Positions 18,801 to 26,700 of a stretch of 56,214 nucleotides of DNA are shown here, in pieces. Each line of letters starts with the position of its first letter. Position 1 is the first letter of the stretch. The notes below the pieces were generated by a model. The model did not search any database. It saw only the letters and a program-made list of their open reading frames with translations, and was not told the DNA's origin. The position numbers and the translations under genes are program-made. Source of the stretch: an uncultured Eubacteriales bacterium (GTDB taxonomy: Bacteria > Bacillota > Clostridia > TANB77 > CAG-508); contig CAOKHL010000009.1 in NCBI GenBank assembly GCA_948468315.1, forward strand, positions 1 to 56,214, read 5' to 3'.

Positions 18801-20476
18801 GTAAAAAATATTATATACACAAAACAATTAGTAAAGATTACACAGGTTCAGAATTATACTTAGATTTATCATTAGGTGATCCAAGAACTATCTCAGGAAC
18901 TGTATTTGAAGATATAAGAACACCAGAAAGTGAAAAGGATAATACTAATTTAGGAAATGGTATCTTAGAAGGAAATGAAACTAATAGAGGAAGCGAAGTA
19001 ACAGTAGAATTACTAAATGCAGATAAAACAACTGTAAGTAAGCTATATCAAGAAAAAGATGGAAAAGTTGTATATGAAAATGGTAAATTACCAGAAGCTA
19101 TAACAAAAACAACAACAGGAGGAACATTTAAGTTTGAAGGTGTAGTTCCAGGCGCTTATTATGTAAGATTTACTTATGGTGATGGTAGCCAAAAAATGAT
19201 GCCAGCAGAAGAGGCTATAAAATCAAATGATTATAAATCTACTATAATAAATACAGAACAAAATGGTGCTGGAAATATAATTAAAAATGCAATGGAAGCA
19301 ACACTAGAAGATATGGAAAAAGCGATAAATACATTACTAAAAGATAACTCAAATGAAGAAGCTAAAAAACTAGCAGAATGGTATAAACATTTAAATGGAA
19401 GTTATTCAACAGCTGTTGATGATATAAATCAAAGATTAAATGTAGAAAAATATCAATATAAAGATGATGGAAAAGTATATGATGAGGAAGGAAATGAAGT
19501 AACAAATTATCCAACAAATATTAATGCATATACACCTATGGCAAGTATTTCAATAGAAAATGATATTAAAAACGAAAATACTTCTAAAAATGGTGAAAAC
19601 CAACAATCATCTGAATACAATGAATTTAACTTTGGTATTATAAAAGAAGCACCAACAGTAGTAACATTAAATAAGAAAATAACAAATATTGAGTTTAATA
19701 CTCAAACAGGAACTACATTAGTGTCAGCAAACCCTAAGGATAGAACAGCTTCATATGTAACAGCATTGGATGACATTACAGGTGGAAGTAAATATGCTAA
19801 ATTAGAAATTGATCCAAATCTGATATATGGTTCACAATTAGCAACAACATATGAAATAGAAATTCAAAACAATTCTGCTAAAGACTATATAGAAGAAGAG
19901 GGAAGCAATGAATTTGGACATTACTACAAATATGGAAAGAGCGAGAAAGTAAGCTTAAAGAAAGTTAAAGTTAATGAAGTTATAGATGAACTAGATAAAA
20001 AATATAGTTTAGACACAAGGCAAAACGAAGTAACTGAAACAATAATACATGAAGATGGAAGCAAAGAAGAAAGTACAGTTACAATAGAAAAACCAACAAT
20101 AACAACACAAACAAATACAGAACAAACTACTCAAAATCCAGATGGAACAACAACAACTGAAAATGCTTTAAGTATTAAAGGTTGGTCTGAACTTGAAAGT
20201 CAAGCTAAGTCATCAATTAACTATACTGTAACATCATTATTATCAACACAAGATGATGATACATTATATGAAAATAAGGCTAAAATTACATCAATATCAC
20301 TTGATAAATTAACAACATTAAGAAGTAATTTTGAATGGGGTAATGATAAAACAACATTAACAATTACACCAACAACAGGTAGTGATAGAAGTAATACTTA
20401 TTGGATTGCAGGAACAATAGCATTAGTAGTTGTAGCAGGAGGATTTATACTATTAAAGAAAAAAGTACTTAAATAA
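15812..20476 (+). CDS. Giant surface protein with thioester-like head, SpaA/Cna-B and SdrD B-like domains (1554 aa)
   Basis: The signal peptide is at about 8-28. The mature N-terminus has FYCIEHQ (Cys near 47) and later YQIAVWKWY (Gln near 102), the Cys and Gln motifs of thioester domains that let Gram-positive adhesins bond covalently to host surfaces. A Cna-B/SpaA-like domain follows at about 425-520 (VIHKVDNSFNQ to YVYETKAPEGYNL, with Lys and Glu placed for an isopeptide bond). SdrD B-like domains start near 560 (LEGYVWVEN) and 1025 (ISGTVFEDI). The C-terminus is TPTTGSDRSNTYWIAG, a hydrophobic helix and KKKVLK, shaped like a sortase signal with TPTTG in place of LPxTG. AAAGGAGGAG precedes the ATG. 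Confidence 0.8.
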   Translation: MSKLNKIQKILIAFVVIIITLLTKSNAVGETHWFNSYDELKASKDFYCIEHQDGMDGGEWYASETKTYNSDDKSQSNRALAYILREGERTGNGGYNYWSKYQIAVWKWYYNYHNINTNWPSEYTDNGLYEEAMKVKEIPFSNPQKAAVTGNSRKITMTGLTGSISLKNITGKISKIEVKWKDSLDNNKEYTRIIRPGHSGIKDWIGFYSDKDCTQELKIDDISKGNIYLKNFKENYLIKSVKIYTESEGSGYSVKVTRWKKTTGSSSQQDLITAELTEGKETEANATFTANYSYGKIKLVKQGVYNQDGEEKTEKVSATFKIYCTTLNKWVAGEANGYKRYVDNINEATSYQSDTTVYKLFSNYEYEIVEVGVENNYYNDPIKMVAVKSNLQSDLKVSERDSYNTATGVIIYSGKTNKVTIKNGRTSGDIVIHKVDNSFNQINLKDARFKVYLKDTGWLIRNSDGTYSYNGTEETATEFVTDDKGEARINCVKKGTYYVYETKAPEGYNLKAQEGYENKNGKDPYTFSANNKWAYLGDVNLDDNSQVVTFTVSNKKIVELEGYVWVENPEDKSNERDNIYKSDKKDILKSGVTVNLHDKKGAIVATTTTDGNGYYKFTTKNASSYTGEDKNIYYWDLANSYVEFIYNNKTTYNEDGTVKEYGYIAVDPFAGTDAKVNSKAQEYKMTTERLDDSNLTGTTGNNPGRAVTYLLNKPISASQLEEKTKNISEKINNNTITAEDLKEAPLACYYNNQTYKVSNINLGLHEQVDSEFKVDENLDYIKVKMKGYTYTYKYGEPAKIESKVVPTVREQNSSKSYTGKIYPTDIVYNMAEASEELQVYVVYKIDVENLQALELDDTYVEQKLYLESLESKYDNRRFTLCNNENNEDNKDFALWKEDNEGRIMYDVNNSNSAYINGIRRKEIISSYVQFKVKEDALERILTKAVTEEEIKTVAVQAIATGYHEYLRTDNLWIHEDNIRAFEGCKGTNNYPTSSASGKKYYIHKTISKDYTGSELYLDLSLGDPRTISGTVFEDIRTPESEKDNTNLGNGILEGNETNRGSEVTVELLNADKTTVSKLYQEKDGKVVYENGKLPEAITKTTTGGTFKFEGVVPGAYYVRFTYGDGSQKMMPAEEAIKSNDYKSTIINTEQNGAGNIIKNAMEATLEDMEKAINTLLKDNSNEEAKKLAEWYKHLNGSYSTAVDDINQRLNVEKYQYKDDGKVYDEEGNEVTNYPTNINAYTPMASISIENDIKNENTSKNGENQQSSEYNEFNFGIIKEAPTVVTLNKKITNIEFNTQTGTTLVSANPKDRTASYVTALDDITGGSKYAKLEIDPNLIYGSQLATTYEIEIQNNSAKDYIEEEGSNEFGHYYKYGKSEKVSLKKVKVNEVIDELDKKYSLDTRQNEVTETIIHEDGSKEESTVTIEKPTITTQTNTEQTTQNPDGTTTTENALSIKGWSELESQAKSSINYTVTSLLSTQDDDTLYENKAKITSISLDKLTTLRSNFEWGNDKTTLTITPTTGSDRSNTYWIAGTIALVVVAGGFILLKKKVLK

Positions 20477-20484
20477 ACTTATAA

Positions 20485-20519
20485 AAAACGGTATTCCGTA
20501 GGGAATATCGTTTTTTTTT
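20485..20519 (+). terminator. Terminator of the two-gene surface-protein operon
   Basis: AACGGTATTCC-GTA-GGGAATATCGTT followed by nine T residues. Confidence 0.9.
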
Positions 20520-20643
20520 GCTCTATATGTAATAAAAAAGACATAATAATTTAAAGAAAACAAAGGCAAAAGCATTAAACTACCTTCCGTAAAGGGATTA
20601 GAGACGTAGATTGTAATATTTGAAATAGCCAAAATTATAGATA

Positions 20644-20672
20644 TTGAAAAAGATATTATAAGATAGTATGCT
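20644..20672 (+). promoter_or_regulatory. Possible promoter of the 2951-aa gene
   Basis: TTGAAA, 17-base spacer, TATGCT, about 95 bases before the start codon. The -10 box is imperfect. Upstream at 20585 lies TTCC-GTAA-AGGGA, the short GNRA-loop hairpin also seen before the first surface gene. Confidence 0.4.
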
Positions 20673-20768
20673 ATAAAATGAATCAAATATTAAATTTTAA
20701 TAAAACTAAGATGTAGCAATAGTTGATATAGTGATTAAAAAAATAGAGGGACAAAAGGAGAAAAGATT

Positions 20769-23700
20769 ATGAAACACTCTAATAAATTGTGTAAAGAAAT
20801 AAAAATTGGAATGTTAATAATTATGATGCTAATTCTAGGGATAAGTGCTAGTATTTTTATTTCCAGAGCATTGTATGAGGAAAATGGGCAAGAGATTAGC
20901 CCAGAAATTAGAAATAGTTTCAATTTAATTAAATATGTAAATTATGAAGATGAAGGACAAAATAAAGCAATTGTAGAATTTAATTTAAAAGAAACAGTAA
21001 CATACAATAATGATTATTATAGTCCTGTAAAGAATAATTCTATTTATATAAAATTACCAGAAATAGCAGGTGTATTACCTGAAAAAGTAGAAGTAATTTC
21101 TGTTTCTTCAAAAGCAACAAATGGAGATAATAAACAAAAACAGGCAAAATATGAATATAATCCTGAAAACAGAAATTTACATATATATGAGAATAATGAA
21201 GAAAAAGAAGATGGAAATATCTACTATGGTAATAAAAATGAATATGATGAATATGAAATAATTGTATATTATAATAACAAAATAGAATTAACAGATGAAA
21301 GCAATAAATTACTTAATATACCAGTATTAATAAGATATGATAGTGAAAATGAACAAATTGGAAATATTCAGAAAATTTTTAATAATGAGATAGAATTAAA
21401 AGAAAAAGGAGATATTATATCTACAGAGATTGTTACACAAAAAGTTTATAATGGATATATCAATGCAAATATTACAAATGGTACAGAGTATGAGACTGAA
21501 TTTTCTCAAAAAAGTACAATATATGTAAGTGAGTTAAATGCAGATGAAATAATATTAAAAGAATATAATGGATTTAAATTAGAAAATGATAATATAGAAC
21601 AAATAGATAAAATAAAATATAAACAAGTAAAGATAAATACAAAAGATGCAAAACAAATTTTAGGAGAAAATGGATACATAGAGATTCTAGATGAAAAAGA
21701 AAATAGTTTATCTAAAATAATTATAAACAATGTTTCATCAGATGAAATAATATTTAATTTTGAAGATAATAATAATTATTTAACTATAAAAACTTCAAAA
21801 CCAATAAATAAAGGAATTATTAGAATAAGTACATTAAAAGCTATTAAGCCAGAAATGAAAGACTTAGATAAAAGAGAAATTATAACATTACAAAACATTA
21901 TAGGTAATAAAATAATTATTAACAGTATAGATGAAATAAACACAACAGAAACAGAAGAGATTAGTAATTATACATCTAAAATAAATACAGAAATAAAAGA
22001 TGCCAGAACAAAAGTAGATGTAACAATAAACAATACCAATTGGACAAACAATATATCTAACAATATTAATATAACAGCAAAATTAGAAATATCTAGAAAT
22101 GAATATAATCTATTTCAAAATCCATTAATAGAAATAGAATTACCTCAAAATGTAGAAAAAGTAATACTTGGAGATAGTTATATATTAAATGGAAATGGAA
22201 TTTATTTAGAAAAAGTAAATATTGAACAAAAAGAAAATGGGAAAAAAGCAATTATAGCTGAGTTAAAAGGAAAACAGATAGAATATTTATCTGGAAATAT
22301 GATAGATGGAACAAAAGTAGTAATTCCTGCAAACATAATATTGGAAAAAGGTTTTGAAAGTAATGAAAGTCAAATTAATGTAAATTATAGTAATGAAGTT
22401 GGAAAAAGTGTTGAAAAAGGAACAAATCAAATTAATGTAAACCTAGAATCAATTATTGAAAAGAAGATAGAAGAGACAATAGATGAAAATAAAGATAATA
22501 TATTAACAGAGGAAAAGGAAAAAGAAGAAGTAAAAAAACAACCACAAAAGATTTCTAAAGTTCAGCAAATAAAAGAAACAAATGGGTTAATAGTAGATAT
22601 AACAGCAAATGTTGGAGACGAAATTGTTGCAAGAGCAGGGACAAATGAAGAAAATAATATAAAAGATGGAAATGTATATGAAAGACAAATTATTAAATAT
22701 AAAGTAACATTAACAAATAATACAGAAAATGAAATTGAAAATATTTCTGTTATTGGAGGAATTCCAAATTATTCTAATTATGCAACAGTAGAAAAAGGAA
22801 AAATATGGAGTGAAGAACAACAAAAATGGATATATAACATACAAGATGATTTAATATATAATTATGTAATTGATGAAGAAGTTAATAATTATGAATTAAA
22901 AGATCTTAAAGGAACATTAAAACCAGGAGAAACAATTTCAAGTTGGTATGAAGTAAAATTAAAAGATTTAGAAGATGGAACTGATCATACAAATATTGCA
23001 AATAATATAGTCTTAAAAATTAATGATGAAGAATATAATACATATCAATTAAGTAATGAGTTAAATCAAGCTAAAATTGAAGTAAAATTAAAGGCACAAA
23101 TAATATCGACACAAAAAGATACTTTTGCCTATAAATTAGATATTATTAATTTAACAGATGAAGAATTAAAAGATATTTATATAGAAACATCAAATATACC
23201 AAAAGAATTAAGATATGAAAATTATACAGTAATATCTACAGAAAAGATATCTAGCAACTTAAAACAAGAAGACAATAAATTAAAAGTAACAATTGACAGA
23301 ATTCCTAAAGGTACTGAGCAAGGGAAAAATGGTTTTGCTAATGTTTTTATTAGATTTTTAGGAGAAAATTATGAGGAAAAACGAAATGAAATAGAACTAA
23401 ATATGACAGCAAAAACAGTTCTTAATGATACTACATATTGGTCAAATGAAAACATAATAAATGCATATCCACAATATGTAACAGCAGTAATGAGTTTAGA
23501 CAAAGAAGGACAGGAAATACATCCTGGAGATGAATTGACATATACAGCTATAGTAAAAAACGAATCAAAAGTAAAAACATTAATCAATATAGTAAGTAAT
23601 TTACCAGAAGAATTAGAAGGAATTGAAGCAATTTATTCATATTATGATGTAGGTGATGATACTGAAACAGATTATGACATTGAAAAAGAATTAAATACAA

Positions 23701-26700
23701 AATATGAATTAATGGAAGAAATACTAGATTTATCTATAAAATCTAGTATAGACGAGGAAGAAGGAGATCCAGAAACACCAGTAAATGACATTGATATTCC
23801 AACTATTGTTCCAGCAGGAAAGACAATAAAATTAATAATCAAAGCAAAAGCAAAATATGTAGAAAAAGATGTTGAAGTAAATAATTTTATAACTGTATAT
23901 GGAAATAATATAAAAACAGTAAATTCAAATGTTATAAACACAAAAATTCTTACAGATGTTGATTGGGATTTTATAGACAAAGAAGACCCAAAAGACCCAG
24001 AAGGACCTACAGATCCAGAAGAGCCAGTAGATCCAGAAGAACCAGAAAACCCAGAAAACCCAGATAATCCTAGCAATCCAAATGATCCAGAAATACCAGG
24101 AGATAAAGAAGAAACATTATATAATGTAAGTGGAATGGTATGGCTAGATGAAAATGAAGATGGAAGAAGAATTGAAAGTGAAAAACGTTTATCAGATGTT
24201 ACAGTAAAATTATTTAATGCAGAGACAAATTCAATTGTAATTTTAGATAATAACAAGATGTCTACACAAGTTGATGAAAATGGAGAATATATATTTAAAA
24301 ATATACCTAAAGGAAAATATTTCTGTTTATTTGAATATAATTCTGAACAATATGAAATTACATCTTATAAAAAATCTGGTGTAGGAGATAATTCAAATAA
24401 TGATGTAAGTAAAACAGAAGTTAATATTGATGGAATTAAAAAGAAAGTAGGAATAACAGATGTTTTAACAATAGATAATAAAAACTTAACAAATATAGAT
24501 TTAGGTTTAATAGAAAGAAAAACATTTGATTTAAAATTAGATAAATGTATTAGTAAAGTAATTGTAGAAAATAGTAAAGGTAAAAAAGAATATAAATATG
24601 ATAATCTAGCTTTAGCCAAGGTTGAAATTCCTAAAAAAGAATTAAAAAAATCAATTGTTACAATAGAATACAAATTAATTATAACAAATGAGGGGAATGT
24701 ATCTGGATATGTAAGTGAGATTACTGATTATGTTCCAAAAGAATTAACATTTATACAAACTAACAATAATGGCTGGATTGTAGAGAATAATGGACATGTA
24801 AAAAATACAAGTTTAGCACAAACAACTATTAAACCAGGAGAAAATAAAATATTAACACTTTACTTAACCAAAGAAATGACAGAAAAATCAACAGGTATTA
24901 TACAAAATAGTGCAGAAATAACAAAGAGCTCTAATTTTGAAAACTTAAATGATACAGATTCAACAGAAGGAAATAAAGTTAGTAACGAAGATGATTATAG
25001 TTCAGCAGATATGATGATATCTGTAAAAACAGGATTTTATATAAACTGTATGATTATTATTTTATTAATATTAGTAGTAATATTGTTAATATATTTTATA
25101 AAAAGAAATCATATAAAAAAATTACCAACTATGTTTTTAGTAATTTTTATGATATGTTTAATTGGAATAAATAATAGTCAGGTAGCAGCTTCATGGACAG
25201 AAAATATAATATGGGTTGCTGATGGCGGAGTATTAAGTAATGGATGGATTTGTAATCATCATGGTATGCATCAATGTGCTGTTGGAACCCATACATATAG
25301 GTGTTATGAAAAAAGTAGAACTGAGGAAAAATCTAATATTATAATTGATAAAAATATTAGTTTAACAAAGACTTCTTCAACATCAAAATTTAAATATTTA
25401 GATGAAAAGTATAATCTAGTTGGACCATATACTGTAGAATGTAGCCATAACATAAAATCTTCAAAAGTAACAGCTAGTTTAGATAATGGAACATATACAG
25501 TATGTGATTCAAAAGGAAATATAAAGGAATGGAAGTCAGGAAAAAAATTTACATTTTATTTAAAAGTACCAAAATCAACGACAGCAGTTACAAAGGTTTC
25601 TGTTACTGCAAAAGTAGGTAAGGTAAAACATGAAAAAGTTAGTGGAACAATTTTATACTATGCAGATTGTATATCAGTAGGAAGTTACCATGAAAATAGA
25701 AGTAGTCAACCAGTTTATATAACTGCAGGCAATTGTCAACCAGCAAAAAAGACAAGAAATTATTCAGATACAAAGTATTATAGCGGAAGTGTTACAGTTG
25801 ACTTTAACACAGTATATTCAGGTTCATTAATTGTAAAAAAATATGATAGTGAAACAAAAGAAGAGTTATCAAAAACAAGTGGAGCATTATTTACTATAAA
25901 AGATTCAGCAGGACATGTAATAAAAGAAAAGGTACAACCTAACACTATAGTAAAAGGTTTACCAGCAGGTACATATACAATAACAGAAACTTCAGCACCT
26001 AAAGGATATAAATTATCACTACAAAAAAATATTGAACAAAATGTAAAAGTAAATAATGGTGAAACAAAACCAAATGAAGTAATACTTAATTTGTATAATC
26101 AAAAATATACTAGTATATTAATCAAAAAAGTAGATGAGACAACAAAGGCATCTATAGAAGGAATTGGATTTACTGTATATGACAATAAGCATAAAAAGTA
26201 TATTAATAAAACTGGGGGCATGACAGATACAGCTAATATTTTATATACAAATAAAAATGGAGAAATATATATTGAAAATATCAAATTATATGACACAAGT
26301 AAATCATCAACCTTTACAATAACAGAAGTTGACTCCAAAAATAATTATTATATAGCAGATAAAAATAATAAAAAGACAATTCAAGGGGTAAGTAATGCAA
26401 CAGGATCATTTGTACAAGCAGATATAACCAATAAAAAAGCATTTGGATTAACAATTGTAAAAACAGATAAAGATACATCTGAAGCAATAAATGCAACATT
26501 TAATATTAAATATGAAGATGGAACATATCTTACACCAGAAGGACAATACAGTAAATCTAAAAGTAACATTGTAGCAGTAAATGGTACTATAGCAATAGAA
26601 GGAATAAAAAAAGGAAAATATCATATTTACGAAGTTAATGTACCAGATGGTTATGAGTTAGAAGCTCAAGATAACTATGATGAGAATAACAAATGGGTAG